From Cricetomys ansorgei (taxonomy: Eukaryota > Chordata > Mammalia > Rodentia > Nesomyidae), in contig JAMJFZ010001815.1 in NCBI GenBank assembly GCA_026225945.1, forward strand, positions 18,621,501-18,685,500: a DNA stretch of 64,000 bases. Direction: 5' to 3'. Made by a program: the position numbers and the translations under genes. The notes under the pieces are model-generated. The model was not told the origin of the DNA, ran no database searches, and saw only the letters and a program-made list of their open reading frames with translations. Below, piece by piece: positions 1-9,982 of this stretch. Numbering within the stretch: the first letter of the stretch is position 1; every line of letters begins with the position of its first letter.

Positions 1-1695
1 TGATAATTATGTTGACAAAGATGTGGAGAGACATACTCATACATTCCAGGGGAAGTATGTGTGGATGCACATAGTCTGGGGGTGGTCAATTTCACATTAT
101 CGTCACAATTTCATCTTTGCTTTGAATCAGAGAGCATAGCAATGGTAGTCTCCCTCCCCTATGACATCATGCCCTTGCTAGAAATGACAAACATGTCCAG
201 CTAGAGGGAAGAGTGATGAGTGGCTGTACTGTTTCTGTTTTTAGGATGCTTGCGTTTTTAGGACTGGAAGTATTATTTACAGGGCCAAGCAGTCAAAATT
301 TCCTCTCTTGAGTAGTTTCTTGGTTTGAATTTCTGCTCTGTTCTATGCCACTCATAACTGTCTTGTTTTCTGGTGGTTGCATCTCGTTTTTCACACTATT
401 CACCATCTCTTGTTTTCTGGAACTATCACTCAGGCCTTTTCTCTCTCCACAGTTAGCGTTCCAGGGTATCTTGGAAGCTCATCTGTCACACCCTTGTCTT
501 AGAACTGTTGGTTTGTTTGGTTTCTCATTTGTTGTTTGTTTGTTGGCATTGATACACTGCTGCTTGCTTTCCGTGCCATCTTCTGGTTTGCTATTACGTC
601 TTCATTTATGAGGATGTATCTTCGAGGAAATTATGTAAAAAAAAAAAAGTAGTGAAATTAAAGACATTTTCTGAGGCTTAGCACGCCTTGAATTTTGTTT
701 TCTACTCAGACACTTGAGTGACAGTTTGGGCTGGTATTGAATTACAGACTGGAAACATTTCCCTTAGAATTAAATATTTTGTTGCCAAGAAGTTTAACTT
801 CTGTTTTGGATTCCTGATCTTCTAAGTTTCCTCAAAAGAGGGAAAGCAAGAATCATGGCTTGTTCCATCCTTCCAGAACTTTGTACAAGAAAGAGAGAAG
901 GAAAGAACATTTTCTCAAGCTGCTTTCTGATTGAGAATAACTACTCTTGCATCTCCTTCCTTTGTGCCTGGTGAATCATGGTCACTAGAGAACACATGAG
1001 CACTTTCCTCTGCTATGTAGGACATATGTGTTCTTTCTATACACTCTTATCTTACTGGGTCCACTTTCCAAACTACAAACTACTTCCCTGAGTTGATTCA
1101 ATAACTTTTTATTGTATGGAAAGCCAAACATCGATTCTATCATCATCTTTATTTAGTCATCTCTCATCTTTATTACAATTCTGATCCTCCCTGAAGAGGA
1201 CCAATAGAAAGAGAACCGATAGAAAGAAGATAAAAAGGAATAGTACTTCAAAGATGTTGTTAATACTTTTTTAAATGTCTCTAATACAGCACAAAATGCT
1301 TTTCTTCACTTAAATGTTTGGTTTTCATCACCATAATCAACTGCAGCTTACTCATCCTGGTATTGTTTAAACCATCTGCACTGCCATCTGCAGTAAGTCT
1401 TAAGGTGTCTCACATGGAGTGAACATCTCAGGACTGATTTCATTTTTAATTCTGAAAAGTCAGAATATTTGATGCAGTCCATCCATGTATTCTGTGAAGC
1501 TCAAATTAACCAGAGTTGCTAATGATATTAAATTACTTTTCTGCCATATAACCAATTCTTCAGTGATATTGTAAAGAAACTATGTCTAAATTATTATTTC
1601 TGACTACAATGTTCTCGTGGCTAATGATGTATGGAAAAGTAAGCTCCAAACTCCATACAACTATCCTAATTAAATTAATGAAAATGGAACCTGTC
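1..1695. other. Intronic sequence, no recognised feature
   Basis: AT-rich intron sequence. It contains short T- and A-rich runs and no SINE or splice-flanked Gly-X-Y segment that I can identify. Confidence 0.5.
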
Positions 1696-1696
1696 A

Positions 1697-1810
1697 CTAG
1701 GCATGGTTGCTCACACCCACAATGATGGCACACAGGAGTTGGAGCAGAAGGATTGTGAGTTCAAGGGCAGTTTTGTACACTAGCCAGACCCTGTCTTAAG
1801 GAAACAAGCA
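1697..1810 (+). repeat. Old B1-like (proto-B1) SINE fragment
   Basis: The order of blocks follows B1: a GGCATGGTTGCTCACACC start, then CAGGAGTTGGAGCAGAAGGATTGTGAGTTC-type spacing, then GCCAGACCCTGTCTTA and an A/G-rich tail running to about 1875. It is heavily diverged and partly deleted relative to the young B1 copies elsewhere in the window. Confidence 0.6.
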
Positions 1811-1811
1811 C

Positions 1812-1876
1812 ACAAAGAAAAGGAAAGAAGAAAAAAAAGAAAGAAGGAAAGAAAAAGGAAAATAAGAAAAGGGGAA
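1812..1876 (+). repeat. A/G-rich tail of the B1-like SINE
   Basis: Almost pure purine (AAAGAAAAGG-type) low-complexity run that follows the B1-like element. It was probably seeded by its A tail. Confidence 0.6.
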
Positions 1877-1914
1877 AGTGTTGAAGCTGCCACATGCCCC
1901 TTAAATAAGCTTAC

Positions 1915-2043
1915 TATATCTATCTTTCCAGTGCTGAGATTCTAAATGCATGCAGCAATGCCCGGCCTGGGTGCTGGAAATTGAATTCTGTCCTCATGTC
2001 TGCAAAACAGGTACCTGACCAACTGAGCTATGGCCCCAGCTCC
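1915..2043 (-). repeat. B4-type SINE (ID-like head plus B1-like body)
   Basis: Read on the minus strand it starts GCTGGGGCCATAGCTCAGTT, a tRNA-derived ID/B4 head with a recognisable A-box region. It continues through a TTCAATTTCCAGCACC box-B-like stretch into GGCCGGGCATTGCTGC, which resembles a B1 start. This head-to-body order is characteristic of B4. Confidence 0.65.
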
Positions 2044-4234
2044 ACACACAGGCATTTTAAATAACGTTACTGATTCTGTTTCTTACCAAGTATTTCTTTT
2101 TGGTATACTATTTTTCAAAATTAAAAGCTTTCCAAATAAATCCTCATCAGTGTGAGCCAAATTAAAGAATACAGGACATATTATCTTTCTTCCTGTAATA
2201 AAGGGAAACTTCTTCACGTGGGAGACTAGTATCAGCTTTCACCCTTACCCTATAAGAAATAAAAACCAGCTTGGATTATTGTGTCATCAAGTGGGATTCA
2301 TGGATGAATAATGAAATTATCTAAGTTGGATTTTCTGTATCTACGGCAGTGTTCTCACTGCTGCCTACTACAGAAAAACTGTGAGCCATGTAAAGAATTA
2401 GAATCTTGATAGTCATTCATCCATTCATGCCTATCAGAATCAGGGTGCAGTGCTGGATAATGTGCACATAGGAGTTGAGGATGTATATACAACATCCAAG
2501 TAGAGAGCCCTACAGTAAGGGAAAACATCACTGTGGGAGGGATATCAGTGGGGAATACAGATGCCCTTTCCAAAGGCATTCAATTCCAAGGCATGGTTTA
2601 TTTTTTAACCTATAATATCCTTAGTTTTACCAAATGAATCAATGACAACTAAGAATAGCTCTTTCAGAATTTATAACATAAAAGAATATGTTTTCCTTAT
2701 TCACACAACATAGGGTTAGGTTACTTCTGAAATGTATCTCTGAAACCACAGGAATGGTTGTCATTCACATGTCTCGTGTCTGAAACTTCTAGGGTGTTTA
2801 GACTGGATTGCTAAGTTTTGAACTGGTCATGACTGCTGTCTTTTACATAGATGAAGGTAGGAAGCAGTTGCTCATCCCATTAGGGAAATTACTTAAAGAT
2901 GATCAAATCATTACTGCACATCTAATATTTCAGAGGAGATTTCAGAAGTCACAGATTTAAAAAAAAACCTGATCTCACATTCATATTACTGGGAATGTTT
3001 AAATGGCTTTTTAAATTGTGGAAGGGGCTCTACTGTTCTTCATTTTAAAGACCTGCATTTACTACTAGGCACTGAAAACTACTTACAATAAAGCCATAGA
3101 CTTTTGATATAAACATAGGATTAATTTTCTCGACATATATCCTAAGAAAATCATGCGTGTATTTCTAATTCTTGAATATAATATAAACTAATGATTCCTT
3201 TAAATTGGCACTGCAATTTTTTTAAATTTCGCTTTTCATAAATATTATGAAACCATTTCCTGTGATTGGACCATATAGCATTTATAGTTTTATGTAGTTA
3301 CTTTATCTTGAATAAAACATGTTTCCTACCAAAAAGATTGCCAATTTTCAAAAGAGCCAACTATACTTAAAGGAAAAAAGTTTATTCTGATACACAAAAT
3401 TTAGGAAAATTTGGTGTTGTTTTCATGCTATGATAAGAATTTTTTTGCATTGACAGATAAAACATTCCCAGTTTTAATATTGTGTATACTATTTGGAAAA
3501 AAGACCTAGTCACATTTTAAAATGTACTTTTCGAGTTTTGTAAAATATATTATAAAGCAATAATCATAACAATTAAAATGCTCTTATCCACATAACATTT
3601 TAGTCAAAGTGGCTATTAGGTATGTATGTATTTCAGCAACCCTGGCAAAGAGGTACAGATGATACTTTAAAAAGATAACTCTCTGATTTAATTCAGCTCT
3701 TTTCTTTGATTGAGAAGTTATGAACATATCTTGCCTCTTTTCACAAGTAGAAATGTGTTCAAATGCAATTAATCTATACTATTAACTTTACCAAACATCT
3801 GCTATATTTGCTAAACACTTCATAGCACTGTTCTGAACCACTTAATGCTAAGTAATTTCTCAGCTAAATATTTATACCAGCTTTCATAATGATAAGCTCT
3901 AGTATGCCTTAAATTATAAGCCAATTGTCCCGAGAGAGCTCTGTGAAATGTAACAGACTGTAATAGCTACTCACTGGAACTTGAATGCTTTATCTGGCTA
4001 AGATTTCTGCATATTTTTTTATTTCAGTCAAAAGATATAGCAGTATTATGAATTCCATTTCTGTCAACATGTTTAATATCGAAAACTCCACTAACAAACA
4101 TCGAGTGCCTATATAGGTGCTTATATCATGAAAATGCTTAATACAATCTCAAGTTTCTCTTTCACAAAAGTAAATCTGTGCATCTGTAACATTTTAGAAA
4201 TAACTTTATCTCTGGTATTTTTATAGCAGGCTAA
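2044..4234. other. Intronic sequence, no recognised feature
   Basis: AT-rich sequence without a confident repeat or gene signal. A stretch near 3800-3880 is faintly reminiscent of an old MIR or L2 element but too weak to call. Confidence 0.4.
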
Positions 4235-5384
4235 ATGAATGGAAAAAGTAGATTAAAGGGATAGGCATTCATTACCAAGCTCAATCAAAGAGAATATACA
4301 AAAAGCATACATATGTACCATGTGTCCAAACATTTAATAATACTAAACTGGAATAATATACACAATAGCATGAGGATGTGATCAAAGTTTTTACTAAGTT
4401 GAATGGATAGATATGAAATTCAGTCAATATGTGATTCATTAGTAAATGAGCCATAAGAAAGGCTTGATATCAACACAATGATCACTTCAGAGTGAGGAAG
4501 ATAAATGAGAGTTAAATTCCTCAGTCTATGAAGAAAATATGACTGTGAATCTATATACACCAATGCTGATGTAGCCAGGCTGCCTAAAACAAATGCTACA
4601 GGACACAAAACGGCAGACAGTTCTGGGTACAATACTATTGAGTGATTTCAATACCTGACTTTCATCAATAGTTATCTGAACAAAATGTCAGCAAAGGAAC
4701 TCCAGAGTTAAACTACAGTACAGATCAAATGAACTTCACAAACTCTGATGGAATGTTCATTTAAGCAGCCTGTGGAACTTTCTCCAAAATGAACATTTTA
4801 GACCATAAGCAAGTCTTAACAAATATAAAAATATGTCAAAATATTTTTTCTTTATCAGATTGTAATGGAATAAAGTGATAAATCAGTAGAAAGAGAAAAA
4901 TTTAGAAACTGTATAAACACATGGGGATTACTCTGTGTACTTTTAAATGATTAGCGAGACATTTTGGGCAAACTTTTTTAAATTCCTAGAATTAAAAAAA
5001 AAAGGTGGGGAAAAAGGTTAATTTACACACTATGCTGGAGACAGCGAAGACAGTTCGAAAAACTTACAGCCATGAGTGCTTCTGTTAAAAAATTCATAGA
5101 GATTTCACATAAATAAAGACTGTTACTCTGTGAAGTTTCAGAAAAGCAAGAACAAGCCAAACCCATCATTCATGACAAAAATAAAAGATCATAGATCAAA
5201 AATAAAGATTCATGAAAAAATAATGCTATTTAAGGGTGCTATTTAATGAAAAACTTAATAATCAAAGAAATAATGAAACAGAGTTATTTCTTTGAAAAGA
5301 TGAACAAAATCAACAAATCTTTACTTAAATTAGCCAAAGAAAGAAAAAGACCCAAATTAAAATTGAGTTCAAAAAGTAGTCACT
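4235..5384 (+). mobile_element. L1 LINE remnant, ORF2 endonuclease-to-RT region
   Basis: Degenerate but collinear with the sense strand of mammalian L1 ORF2. The block near 4650-4700 resembles the GGAGACTTTAATACCC-type endonuclease region. The block around 4790-4860 resembles the GACCATAAG...CAAGTCTTAACAAAT segment. The end near 5285-5350 resembles the TTCTTTGAAAAGATAAACAAAAT segment followed by an A-rich stretch. Stops and frameshifts abound and no long ORF2 frame survives, so it is an inactive fossil, truncated at both ends. It stops where a B2-like SINE begins. Confidence 0.75.
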
Positions 5385-5510
5385 GGGGCTAAGAAGATGG
5401 CTCAAAGTTTAAAAATGTTTACTGCTCTCATTGAGAACCTGAGTTTGTTACCATCTTGAGTGGTTCACATCCAGCCAGAATGATCCTATACCTCTGGCTT
5501 AACACACACT
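5385..5510 (+). repeat. B2/B3-like SINE fragment
   Basis: Starts GGGGCTAAGAAGATGGCTCA, matching the tRNA-derived B2/B3 head. The body is diverged and lacks the usual 3' tail, being joined directly to a B1 element. Confidence 0.65.
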
Positions 5511-5512
5511 TA

Positions 5513-5652
5513 CCTGGGCGGTGGTGGCATACATCTTGCATTCCAGCACTTAGGAGACAGGCAGGCAGGTCTTGGTGAGTTCGAGGCCAGCCTGGTCTAC
5601 ATAGTGTGTTCTTTCTGGAACAGCCAGAGTTACAACAGAGAAACCCTGTCTT
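5513..5652 (+). repeat. B1 SINE
   Basis: Full-length order of B1 blocks: GGGCGGTGGTGGCATACA, a CCAGCACTTAGGAG-type block, GAGTTCGAGGCCAGCCTGG, and an end in CAGAGAAACCCTGTCTT. It carries the window's variant CAGAGTTACAACAGAGAAAC. Its 3' tail has expanded into the long purine repeat that follows. Confidence 0.9.
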
Positions 5653-5720
5653 GAAAGGGAAAAGGAAAGGAAGGAAGAAAGGAAGGAAGGAAGGAAGGGA
5701 GGGAGGGAGGGAGGAGGAGA

Positions 5721-5793
<73 letters not shown>

Positions 5794-5945
5794 AAAAGAA
5801 GAAAGGAAGAAAGAAAGAAAGAAAGGAAGGAAGGAAGGAAGGAAGGAAGGAAGGAAGGAAGGAAGGAAGGGAAGAAAGAAAGAAGGGAGGGAGGGAGGAA
5901 AGGAGAAAGGAAGGAAGCAAGGAAGCAAGGAAGCAAGGAAGGAAG
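5653..5945 (+). repeat. (GAAA)n/(GGAA)n microsatellite; 265-nt pure purine run
   Basis: Positions 5653-5917 contain no pyrimidine on the + strand (265 nt). Blocks alternate between GGAA, GGGA, GAAA and GGAA again. The final part (5918-5945) is interrupted by a GGAAGCAA-type unit. It begins at the A tail of the B1. Such mirror-rich homopurine tracts can form intramolecular triplexes (H-DNA). That is known for the sequence class and is an inference here. Confidence 0.95.
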
Positions 5946-5947
5946 TG

Positions 5948-6300
5948 AGCTGACTTTCCCTCTCCCAGAAGCCACAGACGCCAATAGCTCTTCAGCTAGG
6001 CGTAGGGTTTCCTAACCACCTGCCCCTTCCATGCTGGGATTTTGTATGGCTTGATCTTATGCAGGTCTTGGGCATTCAGTAACAACTACTGAGTCATATG
6101 TGTACATGTCCTGTGGTTCAGCATACCTCATTTCACAGTACTCATCCACCTCCTCCAGCTCTTAAAATACTTTCAGGCCTTCTTCTGTGAAGACCCTTGA
6201 GTCTTGGGAGGAGAGGATGTGATACTGGTGTCCATTTAGGGCTGGAAATTCCACATTTGTTATTTCCTGCATTAATCAGCTTCGAGTCTCTATGTCAATC
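5948..6300 (-). mobile_element. Rodent L1 3' UTR fragment (antisense)
   Basis: Contains the recognisable antisense rodent L1 3' UTR blocks CTCTCCCAGAAGCCA, CCAATAGCTCTTCAGCTAGG, GCTTGATCTTATGCAGGTCTT, and the CCACCTCC...GCTCTTA and CTTGAGTCTTGGGAGG region. The same blocks occur in sense at 33835-34140 and antisense at 45535-45990 and 58325-58620. Non-coding. Confidence 0.7.
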
Positions 6301-6459
6301 ACCGTAATTACAAAAAGAATCTTCTCTGATGAGAGTTGAGAGATACACTAATCTATGTGTATAATTAGAAATCTTTAAGAGTTGGTTTAATCCTCTGGCC
6401 CATTTGCAGACAGAATCTCTCTTTGGGGGAAGGCCTTAAATTATTTAAGAAAAACAAAC

Positions 6460-6462
<3 letters not shown>

Positions 6463-6507
<45 letters not shown>

Positions 6508-6515
6508 AAAAAAAA
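6463..6515. repeat. (CA)n microsatellite with A run
   Basis: Uninterrupted CA dinucleotides from about 6463 to 6503, followed by a run of 12 or more A. Confidence 0.95.
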
Positions 6516-7034
6516 CAGAGCTTGGTTACTCCCCAAACAACCATGCTGCTTTTGTACCAGAGGGCCTGACTAGCTATTATGGTAGCTCACAGAGTTTATT
6601 TCTGGGTCTGACTGGTGATTACTCCTCTCCCCGAGTAGAGTACATAACACTCCAGCATTATGAAAGCTAGTCAGGAGGCATGAAACTTCCAGATCAATAA
6701 CAAATTGATTTCTTCATGTTCTAAAACTCAAGCACATGGAGTATTCAGCAATAGGGTCTTACCACCAAGTTCTGGGGGATAACCTAAATTAAAGTATCAA
6801 ATGTTTTCTCCCACTTATAGAACCCAGGGGTAAAGATATACTTGAAACCAAATGAGTTATATTTAGGGATATGGAAATGGAAATGTAAAGGGGAAAATTA
6901 GTTCTCTAATGCACTATTAAAATCTAAGATATGAAAAATAATAATAATTATATGTAAAGCGAGTTGTGTGTCCAATAGCATCACCAAGTAGTGCTCTATG
7001 CCAGTGCTTTCTTTCCTTTTTTGTGATTCGGCTT

Positions 7035-7130
7035 ACCATGTGTTTATTGAGTAGCTTCTGTAAGGGAGGTACAAACAGAATATATAATAGCTTCTGTCCT
7101 CTAGAACTCATAATCAGGGGAAAGGCTAAG
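7035..7130 (-). repeat. L2-type ancient LINE fragment
   Basis: The pattern TGTTTATTGAGTAGCTTCTG, then GTCCTCTAGAACTCATAATC and AGGGGA, follows the commonest L2 3'-end motif in antisense (TTTATTGAGCACCTACTATG followed by a GAGCTCATAATCTAG-type block). Highly diverged, as expected for a pre-rodent repeat. Confidence 0.5.
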
Positions 7131-7730
7131 TACAGTAAATATAGAATGTCATTTGAAAAGCCAATGAGACAGAACAGCAGAGAGGTTCTGAAACAAGTGC
7201 TTAGCTCTCACATTTAATTCAGACAACCCACAGCTTCAGCAGATCTCTAATTTTCATAGTAAGTGATGAATAAATTCACTGCTTGACCTTACTAAGCAGA
7301 AAGAATATAGGTTTGAATAACTGTAAATAATCAAATATCCCCAAATTATAATTTCTCAGTTTGGAAAAATATTATTTGTATATAACTGATGGATCCGTTT
7401 GACTACTGTCAATATTAAGAATAGTTTTCTTTGTAAATGCCAGCTAATGCTCTGTAATACAGCACAAAAAGTTCTACAGCTGAGAAGGTCACTCAGTGGC
7501 AGCAGCATGAGTCCTGAGTCTGATAGCCAGCCAGCACACCAGAAACGAAATTTCTGAACATTGGGGTAGCAGGACTAAGATTAAATATGAGATGCCATGG
7601 ATGATTTTAATAGGAAGTAATTTGTTAAAGATTAGACCTGACTAAGACTTCATCGGTTGGCTATCTGGCCCCTTCCCTTAGCAAAGGAGAAGAAGGAGCA
7701 ACACCTGTGGCTAAGAGGCACACTTTGGGA
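7131..7730. other. Intronic sequence, no recognised feature
   Basis: No confident repeat. A short stretch near 7480-7545 is weakly B2/B3-like but too diverged to call. Confidence 0.4.
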
Positions 7731-8033
7731 TGTTAGGTCCCCAAATAGCTCAAGTAGACACTGAGAGAAAGGTATGGCCATACACAGCAGTTTATTTCCA
7801 CAGAGCATGTTCTGGCATGCCAGGGTCAACCAATTTTAAAAAAATGGCAATCCCAAGATATAGCCACATGGGCTTTTAAACAAAACAAGGCAGTGGCTAG
7901 GAGATCTCTCTGACTGGTCAGGATCTGAGCACTGGATTGGCTTATTACAACAGGCAGGGGAAGTAGAGATCTCCTAGGGAAGCTAGGATCTCCCTAGGGA
8001 AGCAGAGAGCTGAGGTCAGGGCTCCCCACCACA
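7731..8033 (-). mobile_element. Solo ERV LTR (old, 303 bp)
   Basis: Read on the minus strand, a 303-bp block starts TGTGGTGGGGAGCC and ends GGGGACCTAACA, so it has TG...CA termini. It contains promoter-like parts in LTR order: an inverted CCAAT box (7935-7939), a TTTAAAAG TATA-like box (about 7872-7880) and an AATAAA signal (7791-7796). The TATA-to-AATAAA gap of about 80 bp is typical of a U3-R unit. Flanks GGGA (7727-7730) and AGGA (8034-8037) could be a decayed 4-bp target duplication. No internal retroviral sequence flanks it, so it is a solo LTR. It has almost no CpG, which suggests age. The family is probably ERV1-like. Confidence 0.6.
7967..8004. repeat. 18-bp tandem repeat in LTR U3
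   Basis: GATCTCCTAGGGAAGCTA (7967-7984) and GATCTCCCTAGGGAAGCA (7987-8004) are near-identical direct repeats within the U3 part of the LTR, resembling enhancer duplications. Confidence 0.75.
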
Positions 8034-9059
8034 AGGAGGACCTCACAGAGGCTTATGAACGTAGGTGCCATTGTCTCCCTCAGGAGAACTTCACACAACT
8101 CATCCCAAACAAATGTACTATTTTGTATTAAATAGACTTTTGCAATATAATTTTCTGAACTTAAAAAGGGAGTAGATTTTTAATTCTATTTCCAAGAATT
8201 AAGCACACTCCTTTGATGACAGATTGTGTGTGTTTAGAAACTCATGTTTAAAAACATAGGAGTTTTCAACGTTTGGATGAATATCAAAAATGTTAAGTAT
8301 TACTTTGACTACTCATGAAATATAGTTTTCCTGAGGGCAAAAGAGAAGAGTTTAATCTAGAGCCAAGGTTGTGTCAGTCTTGTATAAAATAGCACGTCTC
8401 TGTAATTATGCTGTAATTAATATTGGTATATTTTAGTTTCAATATTTGGTTTACTTACAAACATTAGGAGTTTGTCATCTTGGAGTTCACCTAGTTGGCC
8501 AACTTTAGGTTTACTTATATTGTTTGTTTATCTCAAATCATCTTATGCATTTAATATACAATAATTTATTAAATTAACCATAAGCATTTGAAGCATTGTC
8601 TTCATCCAGTGTTTTTACTATAGTGGACTGATGCCCAGGGACATTTGTTTTTCTTTAGCCAGTAACACTCACATACTATGTTGAATAAGATAGATCCCAC
8701 CTGTCATAGCTTAGAGCCTGGAGCGAAGAACAAGTCATTACATGAACACCACTTAAATGTAGTTTTGTAGTTTTTTTTTTTTTTTTTTAATTTCAAACCA
8801 TAATAAGCCGAAACAGACAAGTCAGGAGAGAGACGAGGAGACATAGCTGGGTTTTCTGAAGACTGGTTTAGGAGTGACAGAATCATCAGGAAGCTTTGCA
8901 GACAGAGAATGACTATCTGGAAGCATTGGGAATGGAGAGAAATGGTTTCAAATGTTAAAAACCAAACAGGCTTGGTATTTATATGTGAGGAATGAGTTTG
9001 AGAGGGGAGCATAGGGTGTGAGCTTGATCCCTAGTTTGAGCTACCAGACAGTGCTGTTA
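8034..9059. other. Intronic sequence; one poly(T) run
   Basis: Mostly unassigned AT-rich sequence. A run of about 18 T lies near 8771-8788 without a clear SINE attached. Confidence 0.4.
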
Positions 9060-9400
9060 GGGTTTACAGGGGTGGGGAATGCTGAGGAGGAAGGTTCTAC
9101 ACACAGTATTTGATGTGCCAAATTTCAGATGCCTAGGGGATATCCAAGGGGGTTTGTCATGCAGGCAGTTGGCTATTAGATCTGCATACAAATAAACTAA
9201 GGCTCTGGGTCCAGGAGTCATCAGTATAAAAGATCTTAAGGGCCCAAGTAGAAGAGATTATGAACTCTGTGAAGGTTTAAAGGTTAATTCTTCAAAGGCT
9301 CAAAGGGGAAGAAAGACGCAATAGGAAAGACCTAGAATGAGCAGTAATAATTGCTGGAGGTGAAGAATAGCAATATAGTCTGGGTTTCAGGTTGAGAAGG
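9060..9400. repeat. Possible ancient mammalian repeat, family unidentified
   Basis: The succession GATGCCTAGGGGATATCCAA, GCAGGCAGTTGGCTATTAGA and CCAGGAGTCATCAGTATA resembles a common eutherian interspersed repeat that has the same three blocks in order. I cannot name the family with certainty. It lies about 530 bp upstream of the first collagen exon. Confidence 0.35.
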
Positions 9401-9928
9401 CAATCTTTCCATGATCAATACCTGTAAAATTCAAGAGCCTTGTCTTTCAAATTAGCAATGCCTGAGACTTCCTAGACATTTTCATGATCTTAAAAATAAT
9501 GACTTCTCCCCATCACTTGATGATAGTAAGAGGAAAAAAATCATTTAATAGTACGTAAGATACTAACAAGCACGTTATAAACATATCTGAAGCCAATGAC
9601 ATAATCATGTGTTTTCTAAAAAGAAACAAAGCTACTCTCAACAAAATTATAGTTTCATTTATAGAGTTTTAAATATGTAAAAGGCACTTTTTCTGCTTGC
9701 ACATACTGTTGCTATCCATGTTTGGCAATATGGGGTTTCAGTGATCTCGCACCTGGCTCAGAACTTCCTTTCACTCTTTTCTGGAATCAGACCCAAAGAT
9801 AAACCAGACAACGAAGAGTCATTTATCATCATTTACATATTGATAGACTAACCTTGGAAGTATCTACATTCTTTCGCGGCAAGTGCACTCAAACTAGAGT
9901 GTTAACATGTGTTGCTTTTTTCTCACAG

Positions 9929-9982
9929 GGTTCCGCAGGGATACAAGGCCCCCAAGGTCCACCTGGCAAAGAAGGTCAGAGG
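9929..9982 (+). CDS. Collagen triple-helix exon (54 bp, 6 Gly-X-Y)
   Basis: An internal exon of a collagen alpha chain. It reads GSAGIQGPQGPPGKEGQR: six uninterrupted Gly-X-Y triplets, beginning with a complete glycine codon and ending with a complete Y codon. This is the classic 54-bp, phase-0 exon unit of collagen genes. The acceptor is a pyrimidine-rich run ending in TTTTTTCTCACAG at 9928 and the donor is GTAAGTAA at 9983, close to the vertebrate consensus. Two Y-position residues are charged (E, R), and GQR leads in frame into the next exon's GRR. The product would be a secreted extracellular-matrix protein forming a triple helix. The 54-bp unit with very large introns fits FACIT or minor fibrillar collagens (for example the type XII, XIV, XIX, XXI, XXII or XXIV groups). 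I could not match the peptide to one of them from memory. The whole-symmetric exon can be skipped without a frameshift. Confidence 0.93.

Noticed and set aside
5428..5984. Several long ORFs on both strands (up to 166 codons), rich in K/R/E/G or F/L/S/P
   Set aside because: They are translations of the (GAAA)n/(GGAA)n microsatellite and adjoining B1. Open frames arise because the repeat lacks stop codons, with no domain or codon signal.
7476..7560. Possible B2/B3 head (GCTGAGAAGGTCACTCAGTG)
   Set aside because: Similarity is limited to about 20 bp with no body or tail.
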